Origin: Mortierella alpina
Taxonomy: Eukaryota > Mortierellomycota > Mortierellomycetes > Mortierellales > Mortierellaceae
Length of the DNA: 64,000 nt
Direction of reading: 5' to 3'
Assembly: GCA_029449245.1 (NCBI GenBank)
Contig: JANATF010000013.1
Span: 1,550,001 to 1,614,000 of the forward strand
The translations under genes and the position numbers were made by a program. This document shows positions 19,800 to 31,149 of the stretch, in pieces. Below the pieces are notes generated by a model. That model saw only the letters and a list, made by a program, of their open reading frames with translations, did not search any database and was not told the DNA's origin. The first letter of the stretch is position 1, and every line of letters starts with the position of its first letter.

Positions 19800-20456
19800 A
19801 TGATCCGCCCCCTCAACCAACTCCGTAGTCTCATTCTATGCTTATCGCTGTGCAGCTTCATCATCGGGATTTATATCACAGACAGACTCGAGTTTCCAGA
19901 CAAGCTAAGCCTTATCACGGCCGCAGAAGTCTTGGACTTCATCTTCTACTCTTTTTTCGCCATCTGGTCCTTTTCGGGGCCTCAGATGCGTGGCTGGCGC
20001 ATCTTTAACCGACTGATCCTGATATTCTTGACGATCTATGGACCCGCCGGAGCCTTGAGAGACTGCAAGTACAGCTTAAGACGGGACTACTACACACGAC
20101 GTCCAGGAATCGATTATTACGATCGAATCGAGTGCGACTACAGCTACAGAGAGGCCAGTCGCGATGAGACGCTCCTTCCTGCGTTTCGACTGTTCCGAGC
20201 GCGGTGTATCATCATGTTGGCAGTGTCGGTGATGATGCTTGTCGAAATGGCCTTTTACTGGCGGTCATACGAAGGATCAGAGCCTTTTTCTCATCCTCGA
20301 GACGCTGCGTTGACGGAGACGCGGCATGATATTGAGCTGGGGGACACATCCTTGAGTGAGCCTCAAAAAATGGTGTTGCCAACGCCGACGCCAATGCCAA
20401 CGTCGACGCCCATGCCAATGCCAATGCCAATGCATACAACAGCTGCTTGGGGTTGA
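19800..20456 (+). CDS. Tandem-array four-helix membrane protein, copy 5
   Basis: A single exon encodes 218 residues from MIRPLNQLRSLILCLSL. Loop cysteines are Cys89 and Cys112 (22 between) in ALRDCKYSLRRDYY...DRIEC. Helix 4 is LFRARCIIMLAVSVMMLVEM. The tail HDIELGDTSLSEPQK is followed by a copy-specific PTPTPMPTSTPMPMPMPM stretch written by a CCAATG/CCAACG hexamer-like repeat at about 20389-20436, suggesting recent slippage. Confidence 0.87.
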   Translation: MIRPLNQLRSLILCLSLCSFIIGIYITDRLEFPDKLSLITAAEVLDFIFYSFFAIWSFSGPQMRGWRIFNRLILIFLTIYGPAGALRDCKYSLRRDYYTRRPGIDYYDRIECDYSYREASRDETLLPAFRLFRARCIIMLAVSVMMLVEMAFYWRSYEGSEPFSHPRDAALTETRHDIELGDTSLSEPQKMVLPTPTPMPTSTPMPMPMPMHTTAAWG

Positions 20457-21996
20457 AGCTAGCGTTCTTCCGTGCGGGCCAAACAAGTCCACGTCCATGT
20501 ATATAATTATAAAACGATGTTTACACATCCTGATCTGCGAATCCATATACGAAGACACAGTCGAGTCCCGGGAGGTTGAATTCCAGTCTCTTTTTAATCT
20601 TTTTGAGGATGATCAACATATGAGAACACAAAGTCGGGTTGAGGCTCCAAATGGATTTATTGCTATTGATTGACATTCTTTTTTTTTCTCTTTGCACCCC
20701 ACAATCCAGTGTTCCTGAAAGCAACTTTACCTAAGAGAAGAGAGAATCAAATCGATTAACATCCATCATTCAAAACGAACAAAGAGTGTTGATCCATCTG
20801 AAAGGGAATATTTGTTTCAAACACTAAGAAAATCCGCCGAGGAAAAAACCACTTCCCCAAAGCGAACTTTGGAGAGTGGGGGGTGGCGAGATCTTCAACT
20901 CTCATGAAACGCTATCCTACAAACATTCGCAAGCGCCTTAAAACAAGTCGCAGAGCAGGCGGTAGGAATTTAATTTTCCACATTTGTAACGAGCAAACGA
21001 CCAACTTGAGATTCCCCCCTCCCGAAGGAGAAGGAAAAGGCAACAGATGCTCTGACTTAAAAGTGGTTCGAGATGAACAAGGAAAAGGGTGAAGAAAAGT
21101 GGGGAGGGTGCAGGAAGCGGAACCTTTGAGTAGTCATTTCATAAAGACGCACCTTTTGTGACAAGACGACGAGCAGAGCAGATCTGAAGGGAGGTGGCAG
21201 GAGGAGTGGGGGAGGGAAGAGAGAAGGATCAGATCCAGAGATCGCGATGGGCGGTCAGCTTTTATGAAAAACTTTTTTCAAGTTGATGAGCCGAGCCACT
21301 GTTTTCACATCGTGTGTGCTGCAGTGCAACATATCCGAGAGAGCGCGTATTTCGAGGGCGACGCGACACTGGCGACGCTCTTTGCTTCGCACTGCGTCGC
21401 CAGCTCCTGCTCCCTACTTCTTCAACCCTCCTATCCACGTCGTCTATTGTCCAGAGTATTCTTAGCATGATCAAGGACCTGCATCCGCTTTTCTTTACGT
21501 GGCTCTGAAGCGTCAACTTTTCGGCAGGACTCAGGAACGACTATTGTCACTCGGCCCTGGATCGTCTCTGACCTGTGTAGCAGGAGTGTAGGGCAATAGC
21601 AAAGACGCGAACCAAGATGCTGTATGTTCGGGTCCTCGCCAAGCGAGATAAATAGACTTCCGGTAGCCCTTCTCAACAATGAACTCTGCGTGCTTTGACC
21701 TAACCTCCTCTGCACCATGCGTAACTACTGCGGAAGGCTTTGCCACGCATTTGACACGCCTCTGCCGATACTTTTTCAGTCTTTAATGACCGGCGTGTCT
21801 GCAGCAACGTGCCTGCTGCCATCGCTCTCCTTGACACTGCTCCATCCTCCTTGGCCATAACCTCCTTGACCCTCCTCCTTGACCATCGTCCTTAACCATT
21901 CTCATTGAACACATCCTCATTGAACACATCCACATTGAAACACATCCTAATTGAACACAGCCTCATTCCATTGTCTCGACCAAGGTCTCTGTCTCC
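20457..21996. other. Intergenic, 1.5 kb
   Basis: No confident gene. A minus-strand open frame at 21531-21746 could be a relic, but no family could be named. From about 21780 there are repeated cattgaacacatcc words leading to the F-box gene. Confidence 0.4.
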
Positions 21997-23688
21997 ATGA
22001 ACTCGCTACCCGAGGAATGTGTGCTGGCCATCATCCACTGTGCTGCCGCAGACGCATCCTCGCTGCATAGCCTGCTGCTCACAGACAAACGGTTCTTCCG
22101 GCTCGCCGCACAGGTGCTGTATCACAACCCCTTCGAGTATGTCGAGCTCCACCTCATCTCTCACCCCGACCGACGCCAGCGACAGACAAGGATCCTCCAG
22201 CTCCTCCTAGCGTGTCCGAGCGCATTCCCACCGGTCCCATCCAACAATCATCAGAGTCCTCCTCGGAAACCCACCATCGACTATCTGTCGCTGTACTCGT
22301 ACCATTCAGAGAAACTTCTCCACAACATCAACGTGGTGGGCGTGCTACCGGACACCTCCACTGTCACCCCGCTCGTACAGGATGGTGTAACGTTGGTGGA
22401 TCCATCAACAGTCGCGTCCCCAGGAGCAGCGACTCTAGCGTACTCGGCTGCTTCTCAGGCGCGCATGCTCTCGGCTGTTCGGCTGCACGACTCAATCCAC
22501 CAGAGACTGATTGGCCATTCACCCCAGCACATTCGCACCCTGGGCTTCTCGATCCACAGGCTGTCAACACTCGCGCCGTTCGTGGACCAGCTGTCGAGCC
22601 TGTCACGCCTGGAACTGTACAAAAGAAGTGCCCGTCCGGATCTCTCGGGCGCAGAGCAGTTCATTCTCGCCCACCGTCAACGCCACACCACGCTGCAGGA
22701 GCTCAAGATCAGAAAGGACGCAGTCTCGGATCGAACTGACCTTTCATGCCTTGTCCTTGCCATGGGACAACCGCGAGTATTGGATCTAAGCGGATGGGCT
22801 GACGCAGACCAATATCTCGACCAGTTTCCTCCGCAGGACTGCCGTGTCTTGCGTGTCTTGCTCATGCGTTTGGGAGCCTCAACAACGGGCTCGTCCTTCG
22901 ATCCATGGATTCTCACAAAAATGGTCAATCTCCAGGTCTTGCGGATGCCTGCCTTTAGTCCAGACATGTTTTCGCCCTCGCCCGCAACCGTACCTGCACC
23001 TGCACCTGCACCCGCACCCACATCAATCATGTCAGCAGGATCACTCGAGGTGCGACCATTGAGCGATCCAGGCCCCCATCCTCACGCAGGACTTTTATCC
23101 GTCAGCCTGCAAGGCCGAGACGAGATCCTTATTCCCGCCCTGCGAGGAGCCTGTTCCATGTCTCGCGCCACGCTGCGTGAGCTAAGCAGCCTATCCAGCT
23201 TTGGTGGGCAGACGTCGTTCTCATTGTCTTGGGATTGGGCACTCCCTCGGCTTCGGCGCCTGGATCTGGAAGGAACAGTCGCCGCTACCTTCAATATCCA
23301 ATCGCTGAGATTCTGTCCTGTGCTAGAGGATCTCAGGCTCAATGTGGGACGCCAGATACCACCAGGCTGGGATATCCAACTCAAAGCTAGCCATCTGACA
23401 TGCGTACCTCCTACACTTCGCACGCTTGAACTCTCTGGATGGTGGGACCTACCGGACCATGAACTGACGACGACACTTTTACCCGTCCTGAAGCGCCTCT
23501 ACCATCTAAATCTTATGTGGTGCAGGGGCCTTACTGGAGCCGGCGTGATGCAGCTCATGCCCGAGTTGACATCCTCCTTGCGTTGGCTAGAAATCAGCTC
23601 CACTCAACTAGAACGCGACCAAATCCTTAGCCTCAAAACGACACTCGGCCTCTCCACAGTCATTGATACCCAGTTGGTCCACCGTTAG
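21997..23688 (+). CDS. F-box protein with LRR-like C-terminus
   Basis: A single exon encodes 563 residues. Residues 3-47 (LPEECVLAIIHCAA...LLLTDKRFFRLAAQVLYHNPF) fit an F-box, which would dock on Skp1 in an SCF ubiquitin ligase. The rest has irregular leucine-rich repeats (LGFSIHRLSTL, RLDLEGT, LRTLELSGWWDL, YHLNLMWCRGL), the usual substrate-binding part. A PAPAPAPAP linker at about 22990-23020 is written by repeated cctgca. The target is unknown. The gene converges on the antiporter gene with only 145 bp between stops. Confidence 0.8.
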   Translation: MNSLPEECVLAIIHCAAADASSLHSLLLTDKRFFRLAAQVLYHNPFEYVELHLISHPDRRQRQTRILQLLLACPSAFPPVPSNNHQSPPRKPTIDYLSLYSYHSEKLLHNINVVGVLPDTSTVTPLVQDGVTLVDPSTVASPGAATLAYSAASQARMLSAVRLHDSIHQRLIGHSPQHIRTLGFSIHRLSTLAPFVDQLSSLSRLELYKRSARPDLSGAEQFILAHRQRHTTLQELKIRKDAVSDRTDLSCLVLAMGQPRVLDLSGWADADQYLDQFPPQDCRVLRVLLMRLGASTTGSSFDPWILTKMVNLQVLRMPAFSPDMFSPSPATVPAPAPAPAPTSIMSAGSLEVRPLSDPGPHPHAGLLSVSLQGRDEILIPALRGACSMSRATLRELSSLSSFGGQTSFSLSWDWALPRLRRLDLEGTVAATFNIQSLRFCPVLEDLRLNVGRQIPPGWDIQLKASHLTCVPPTLRTLELSGWWDLPDHELTTTLLPVLKRLYHLNLMWCRGLTGAGVMQLMPELTSSLRWLEISSTQLERDQILSLKTTLGLSTVIDTQLVHR

Positions 23689-23833
23689 CTGTATAGCACG
23701 CATCGACCCTCACTCTGTCTTCTCGGTCCAAACGCGACGCAGTGTTGAGATCGTGACTGAAGAGAAAGACCAAGATATATATATTTATTATAGAAATAGA
23801 AATAAGATGGTGTCAAGATATACAGAAAGACTA

Positions 23834-26800
23834 CTACAGAGATTCCCGCGACATTCGAGGCGTCTCCATATCAGTTCGAGCTCTGGTGTGGCCGGCTCCG
23901 GACATGTCTACAAAGGTCACGTCGGGTGCCCGCGCTCTTGCCGAGGATGTGTTTATGTTCCTCGGCACTGGATCTGCATCCCGGTCGAGATCTCGGATCA
24001 GCTCCTCCGAGAGCTTGGAGTGCTGCCTTGCATGATGCTGTTGTTGCTGCGAGTGGTACTGTCGCGTTTGGTCATGCATTCGCTGATAGCTCTGCTCACT
24101 CGACCGCCTGCGATGATGGCTGATCGCAGACGGGGCCATATACAGCTTGAACTGACCGACGCCAGAGAAAGGCGCGCCCGTCTCGTTCGATCCACGCTGT
24201 CTTTCGGCGAACCAGCGCGATCGCACCACCAATAGACTGGAGCTTACGCAGGACTGCATCATCATGTCCGCTGCAAGCCCAAGCATAACCTGACAAGTCG
24301 TTGTGGAAGCTTGTCCTCCAAGATGGAGGTGGTGTGGCGAAGATGCGCCCGCTCCTGGAGTTTCCGGTTTTCGTCCCCTGGAGAGCGACCGAAGGGAGCG
24401 AGCCTTACGACTCAGAGAGCGACCCGCACGCGTGGATCCCACAGCTTGTGACCGTCCTGTCCTCTCTTCGTCAAAAGCAGCCTGCGGTAACGGCGTGGGA
24501 GCGGCTGAAGCTGTCGAAATAACTGACGCATTGAGCGAGGCGTTCTGCAGGGGCTGCAGTCGCTGATAAACTGCAGGCGGTATATGGGGGCTCTCGGAAT
24601 GCGGCGGGGACAGATTGGCACCCCGGCGCTCAAGAATCGACGGAGGAGATGTAACCTGGGAAGAGTTGGCCGAGGGAGAGTAAAGTTTGCTCTCAACCCC
24701 GCCCACTCGTCCATCTTCCATGGACGGGACCCGAGAAAAGCCAACAGTCATGGGTCGGTTCGAGGGAGCCTCGTTGTGGCTAGTCGAGTAAGCGAGGCTG
24801 CTCAAAGGAGAGTCGAATCCAATGACCATCAAATCCTGAGCGGTGAGGCACGAGCGAGCCCAGAGAATGGCGTCGGCTAGTTCCTGGAAGCGAAGGACCA
24901 TAATGCCCTCCTCAAGCTCAAGATCGTCGCCGTCCTCCTCCTTCTCCTCATCCTCTTCCATATGTGACTCAAGGAACGAGTGACTCCGCTGCGCATAGTG
25001 CCCAAGTCCTGTCCGATCGAGGCTTATATTTTTCTGTAGGATCTGCTCTCGATGGCTCTGCGAGTCGCCCTGGTACGGCGGTTTGCATGGAAAAAACCTT
25101 TTGAATAAGGGTTCATCGTCCTTTGGAACAAGATCTACAGTCGACCTCTTGCTCGGCTGGAGCTTGCTCTCAGCTTTGTCTTCCGAGACCTTTGAACTGT
25201 GCCGGGTGACTTTGGCGCTCTCGATAGGGCCGTCCACTGGCCGATGCATGGGCATGTCGGGGGTACCGGGCATCGAATGCGTATGAACATTGGACGTGCG
25301 CTGCTGCCCATCTGAAAGCGCAGATGGATATGGATGGGAGCTGTTCTGGGTTGTCGCAATCCGAAGGATCGTCACGAAGCACCGTGTGTTTCGAGCAAGG
25401 CAAGAGGCGAGGCACAGTGCCTCGTAATCGTCCTCTCCGCCCAGAAGAGGAATAACCAAGTGCTCCACACCGCCAAAGAGACCCAGCCCGCGGTCGACGA
25501 GAACAGCAGTGGCAATGTTTGACGAGGCGCTTGATGGAATCAACTTTGAAAGCACCTTGGTGTTGGATGCTATGCTTGTTCGATGACTTTGGCCACTCTG
25601 AGATAGATCAACATGTCCACCGCTTGCAATCTTTTGGGCCTCATCATGGTCAAAGTATCTCGAGATGTTGTAGGGGAATTGTCGAGGAGGCTCGGGCGTA
25701 GGATCAGGTAGGGCAGCGAACAAGGTGGCGACATGAGCTGGATCAGATGTTCCTGCTGGTGTTCCTGGTATGGACATGGTGCTGTGCGCTGTAGCCGTGG
25801 TGTTGGCCATGGACATCATAATACCCGGCTGCAGGTGACCACCGCCGGATGGGAGGCCAGAGACGGAGGACGGGAGATCAGCCAGATGCGATGAGTTCCA
25901 TGGGTATACGATCCAGCCCACGTTGAGATCCTCCGCTCTATCCAAAATGTCCTGAGCCACCGTGGATTGAGCAGTGTCGGTCGAGATCGCCACCAGGGGC
26001 TTCAAAGGCACCGAGTTTAGTTTGGCAAAGGCCATGACCATCATCATGACCGTGTCCTTGTAGAGCCGATCCATACACCGTGACGCCGTAAGCATCGCGG
26101 CAGACGTGCGCTCCGAGATGTGCAAGAGTCGAATGGCATAGATTTTGGAGTAGCCAACTTCGTACTCTAGAAGTGCCTTGCTGCCTTGCTTTTGGCGACG
26201 ATTACCCTCCGGGTCAGAGATGTCGATTGAGGGTTGAAGGACTCCATGATGCGCCTTGTTCGTGTTCTCGGAGACTTCCCCAGACTTTTCATCTCGTTTT
26301 GCCGCACCATTGCTCCTAGGGTTCATGGACTTTGGATGTCGGTGGATCGCTGTGCCTGAAAAGAGCTGCAAAAGCGTCATAACGCCAGGAGCGTTCGGGG
26401 TCTTGTCCAGACAGAACATGATCGAGTTCCTCTTTTTCCAGGCCTGTTCTTCCTTTGCCTCCTCTTCATCATGACCAGCATCACGGTCTGATCCGTCAAT
26501 GTGCACTCCATCGAGGTCCTCATAGTGGTCCTGTCCATTGTGAAGAGTTTCCTGATCCTTTATGGTGGTGGTAGCCTTTCTTCGTCGAAGTTTGTTGGCG
26601 AACCGCGACAAGAACCCTTTGGGTTGACCTCCTTCCTTTTTGTTGTCCTTGTGCCCCTTGGGCATCAGAGCCTTCTTCTTCCTCTCGGCTTCCCGCCTGA
26701 CCTCTAGCTCCTTTTGGTATGAGACCGGGTAAAGGTAGCTGACGAATGGGGTCGATACCATAGTCAGGAAGATGCACATAGTGATGAGGATAACGAAAAC

Positions 26801-27371
26801 GCGGTCGCTAATGACGCCAGCGTCGTGTCCAATGTTGAGGATAATGTACTCGACGAGACCTTTGCACTGCATCAGGAAACCGATTGAAACAGCCTCTCTC
26901 CATGTCATGCCGTTAGCTCTTGCGGCAGTCGCGCATCCCACCATCTTTCCAAAGAATGAGATGAGGGTGACCATGATCACAAGTCCCCAGGTTAAGCCAT
27001 TGTTCAGCAACCCAACTTCCGTCTTCAGTCCAGAGCAAGCAAAGAACTAGATATATATACGCAGAGAAAGTGGCGCGGTGTGAGCATGACCACGCATGAT
27101 GAACATGATGAGTGTGCAAGGCAGAGAGAGTGAAAATAGGACAAGCACTTACGATGGGCAGGAAATAAACGCCGACAAGGTCCTCTATACGTCGAGTCAG
27201 ACCCTCTGCAAAGCCAGAGTCATGAGGAATCAAGAGACCGACGAGGAAGCCTCCAAAGATGGCGTGGATGCCGATTGTGTTCGTGACGAAGGCGCTTGTG
27301 AGGACGATCACCAGAGTGATAGCGATCATCTTTTGCGAAGGTTCCTCCTCCTGCACAATGGGTGATCGATG

Positions 27372-27426
<55 letters not shown>

Positions 27427-29414
27427 ATACGAGTTGAGTGCATTAGCAAGAAAAGGGACTGCACAATAAAGGCAAGCTTCTCTTACCGAATGTGTCAGGC
27501 GCACAAGCGAAAGAAGCAGTGGTCGCACCGCATAAACAAGCACTATGCACCACCCGAGCGCCATCAGGAGCACATACACAGGCATGATCGGCGTGGTAGC
27601 GTTGATCAGACTGACCAGGAGCGCCAGCAAGATCCATGCCACGATATCCCCTGCTGCTGCGGCACACACCGTGATGAATCCGACCGTTGTGCTCATTAGC
27701 TGCATCTCTGTGGTTGTGGTCAGGCAAAGATGTGGGCTGGCGTTAGCACAGTGCAATCAAGATCAATATATCCATGGCATAGCGACCACAAAGCCTGTAT
27801 CTTACCAGCCAGGATGCGTGCCAGCACAGGGAAGGCCTAAAATATCACCACGCACGGGCAAAGATAAATTTGCGTCAGATCGTTGCGCACAGACTTTTTG
27901 CATGCTCGGGCTCCGTTGTGCAACATTGACGCCATACCGTTAAACTCATGGCCACACCACAGGTCAAGAGGAACTCGCCGAACGGGGGAGACGGGCGTTG
28001 GTCCGTAGGTTGCTCGAATTGGTGGTAGAGCAACATGGCGACGCCGCATGAGAAGGCAAATGGGATGACCAGGCCAGCCACCGATATTCCTAGCGCGTGC
28101 TTGGCTCGCTTGAGAATGAGCTTTGGATCCAGCTCGAGGCCGACCAAGAAAAGGAAGAGGACCAGGCCGAGGTTGGCGACTAGACTGAGAAAGTTGATGG
28201 ACTCTTTTGGAAAGATGGTCTCCTGGAATCCAGGTATCTTGCCCATGATGGACGGGCCAAGGATGATTCCAGAGAGCACCTCCGAAACGACTCTTGGCTG
28301 GCGGATGCGATGCATGAGGATGTTCATGACGTAGCACAGCGAGAGAATGATGATCGTCTACAGGTGTTGCAATTCGCACGATCATAAGCAGGAAGAAGCA
28401 CGTGTGAGGAATGAGAGAGTCGGTGAGTTGATCCTCAGGCACACCAAGAGACATGCAGGCGGCAACTGGAGCGAGACCACAATCATTACCTGGACAATGA
28501 AGAGCGGCAGAGGGTCGTCCATGTTGAACTTGATAGGGTTCTCGCCGCTGAGAATGTTGCCTGTCGATCCATTGCAAGGCGGTCAACACATACACAAAGG
28601 AGGGAGAAGAGAGAGCAAACAAGAACGGATGAGGATGGAGACGGCACACTGGGTGTCCTTCACAGCGCATACACCATTGATGTGTTTCAGAGAGCGAGCG
28701 AGCGGTAGTAAAGTAATACACGGCTCAAGGCAGCGATGTGCAAGTCCAATGTAGCCTTCGAGAGCACAGTGGTCTCAACAGGAGCAGCGCGCCAGGGCGA
28801 CAAGAGGGCGGCAAGGTGGTCGCAGGGGCGTTGAGGGTGATGTCGACGTTTTCGTCCGTTGCCCTCACTCGGCATTCACAACATGAAAAAACAGGAAAAA
28901 GGGGAGCGGTTGATGCCCAGACGCTGGGTTTCATTTTCCTGAGACAGATAGTCCAAGGGGAATGTGCACAGGTGCAAAAAGGTACGTCCATCCACACCAT
29001 CGACCCCACCATTTTTCTCTCAACTCTCTCTGCCCCCCTCCCTCACGTTCACGCTGACAAGCGTATGACTTGCATAGATAGCATGCATGACAAAAGCACA
29101 CGCTGCCCACGTTGCTACGCGAGAGAGCCCCTAGCGCAGAGAACTGGATGAAGTGATGAGGCGGGTGAGGAGGCGGGTGAACGCAACAAGTGGGCACTGG
29201 TAGATGCAGTTAAGCCTTGTGGCACAAGGAAAAGAGAATGGATGGCTGTGCTGCTGCCCAAGAGGCAGGTTGCTCCTGTTCACTTCTGAAGCTTGTGTGG
29301 AGTTGCAGGGTAACTGGTTGCAGGTTGCTGCTGCAAGGGGATTTTTTGAGCTTAGTCCAACTTACCACCCTCATGCGCCTTGCCGGTGGTGCCGTTGGTG
29401 CCGTTGGTGGCCAT
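23834..29414 (-). CDS. KHA1: Monovalent cation/H+ antiporter of the CPA2 (Kha1) type
   Basis: Kha1-type proteins exchange K+/Na+ for H+ in endomembranes. Exons: 29414-29366, 28560-28490, 28357-27938, 27836-27806, 27707-27487, 27350-27153, 27046-23834. Every phase agrees and the total is 1400 residues. Residues 1-40 include NILSGENPIKFNMDDPLPLF. Then about 12 helices follow with RQPRVVSEVLSGIILGPS, FLFLVGLELDP, AFPVLARILAE, AAAAGDIVAW and HAIFGGFLVGLLIP, the hallmarks of CPA2 exchangers. Membrane part ends near residue 445 (VSYLYPVSYQKE). The cytosolic part has two separated USP-like regions (IRLLHISERTSAAML; ATAVLVDRGLGLFGGVEHLVIPLLGG) and a long Ser/Arg-rich tail. Exon 4 is only 31 nt. Intron 5 contains a 47-nt CT tract. 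Confidence 0.9.
27375..27421. repeat. (GA)n microsatellite, 47 nt, inside an antiporter intron
   Basis: This is uninterrupted GA on the plus strand, hence CT on the coding strand. It ends 24 nt upstream of the acceptor of exon 6, where the polypyrimidine tract belongs. Confidence 0.95.
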
Positions 29415-31149
29415 CGTCCAAGAGAGACTCGGTTGGTCGAGGATCGCAGAGGAAGCGCGGGACGTTCAGAGGTCGACGGTAGGAAGAGGAGGAGGAGTTG
29501 CAGGAGCGCGACGAGGAGAAGAGAAGGAAAGGCAAACAAAAGTATAAATAAAGAAGAAAAAATGCTGCTGTTTGCTCTGGGTATGCGCGTCTTGTGTAAT
29601 CAACCTGCGATGGCAGGGAGACGGAGAGGGAGGAGAGTGAGGACGAGGAATGCACAATTCAGATCAGGGAGCCATGGACAGCGGAATGAGCAAATGGGAT
29701 GATGATGCGGCCAGCCAAGGGTGAAGGGGGGAGAGCAAAGAAGCAAAGAAAGCAAAGAGAGACATGTAATATACACTGGGCAGATGGACAGATGAGACCG
29801 ACTTACCATTTATACCATTCCACTCACTACGGTACAGCACCACCATACTCCACCGCGCCTAATTGTATCTGTCTCTGTCTGATCGGCCTTCCCTCTCTCT
29901 CCCTCTCTCCTCTTTGGGCCTGCGCTCTCCCGCATGCCATGGCCTGCATTGAGGTCATCGCCTCTGCTTAGGCCCGAAACAGAAGGAAGAAAGAAATCGC
30001 AGGTCATCTGGACTCGCGGCTGCACGGCAAAGAAAAACATAGGAGGTATTCTACGCCGGGTAACGATAACGATTTGCAAGTGGACAAGGGAAGGAAAAAA
30101 AAGGGGGGAGGATGATATGAGCCCAGCCCGCTCCTGGTCTTGGTCTTGGTCTTGGTCTTGCTCTTGCTCTTGCTCTAGCCGCGAGCGACAGCAGGCGTAT
30201 GGACCATCCCTGGTTCACTTTGCCAGATTGAATACCATGCATCCCTCTTGCGGGGGGCGACACTCTCGATCTGCTGCCGCTCTGCGTGTCTTTTTCGACT
30301 CTTTCGACCCTTCCACACGTCAGCGCTGCCTTTATTCCCTTTGGCCATTTTCTGTCTCGAGTCACTCACACCAATAGACAATACATCTACACAGAGCAAT
30401 AGGATTTACTAGGACCCACTGCTGGGAAGACTGTTCAACGGAGGATCATCATCCAGTCACTACAGATATTGCGGCATATCTGTCCACACATTGTTGCAGA
30501 CGATAGTGAACAAGCGCGCTATAAAAAGCAGTACGGCCATGATGCACACCATCGCCGCTTCCAGCATCATCAACGTGGTTGCAGGAATCCATGGAACGGT
30601 TCAAACCGAACATCCACACACATACATCCATACACGCACATTCGTCTCCTCCAATAGAGTGTTGGCATGGCCAAAGCAGCCCTGTCCCAATTTTCAACTA
30701 GCGCAAAGCTTGTCGCGTTTTGGAGAGAAGCCAAGGGAGTCACCCGGGTTGGTTGGTCACGATGGGACGATGACGATCCACAGTGGATGGATTTGGGTGA
30801 CGATCGGGGTCCTGGGCAGGGTTCGTTTCTTTCCTATCCTCATTGAGTCAATCCTTTCACGGCCTCGAAGCAGTGCGGGAATCATGCACTGATCAACACG
30901 CACACCAAGACGCATTCCCGTATCCACAATCTTGATTTCATCGTGCTCTCTTTAGGTTCTTATGATCTCTCTATGCGGCATTGGATCCAGACCCTGGTAA
31001 CCATCGGAGAGTGAAGAGTCTGAGAGCTGATAGAACCATGAAAGAACTTGAAAGCCTCAGTCGAAGGAGAACGAAAAGAAGAATGAAGGCTGATATGTAT
31101 TCAAAAAAAAATGCTATAACTTTGCTTTTGTTTTTTGCTTTGCTCACAG
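29415..31149. other. Long intergenic region upstream of the antiporter gene
   Basis: Repeated tcttgg/tcttgc words at 30129-30175 and purine-rich stretches. One weak coding candidate (30667-30846) is listed separately. Otherwise I see nothing definite. Confidence 0.4.
30667..30846 (+). CDS. Possible small protein, weak candidate
   Basis: ATG 30667 opens 59 codons with a protein-like mix: basic amphipathic start (AKAALSQFSTSAKLVAFWREAKG) then VGWSRWDDDDPQW and an acidic end. It could be the last exon of a mitochondrial-type small protein, with an upstream exon near 30539-30600 joined through an AATAG acceptor at about 30657, but that donor would be a weak GTTCAA. I cannot name it. Confidence 0.22.
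   Translation: MAKAALSQFSTSAKLVAFWREAKGVTRVGWSRWDDDDPQWMDLGDDRGPGQGSFLSYPH

Noticed and set aside
21531-21746. Minus-strand frame with a protein-like stretch (HAEFIVEKGYRKSIYLA)
   Set aside because: No start, splice sites or recognised family; may be a relic but cannot be supported.
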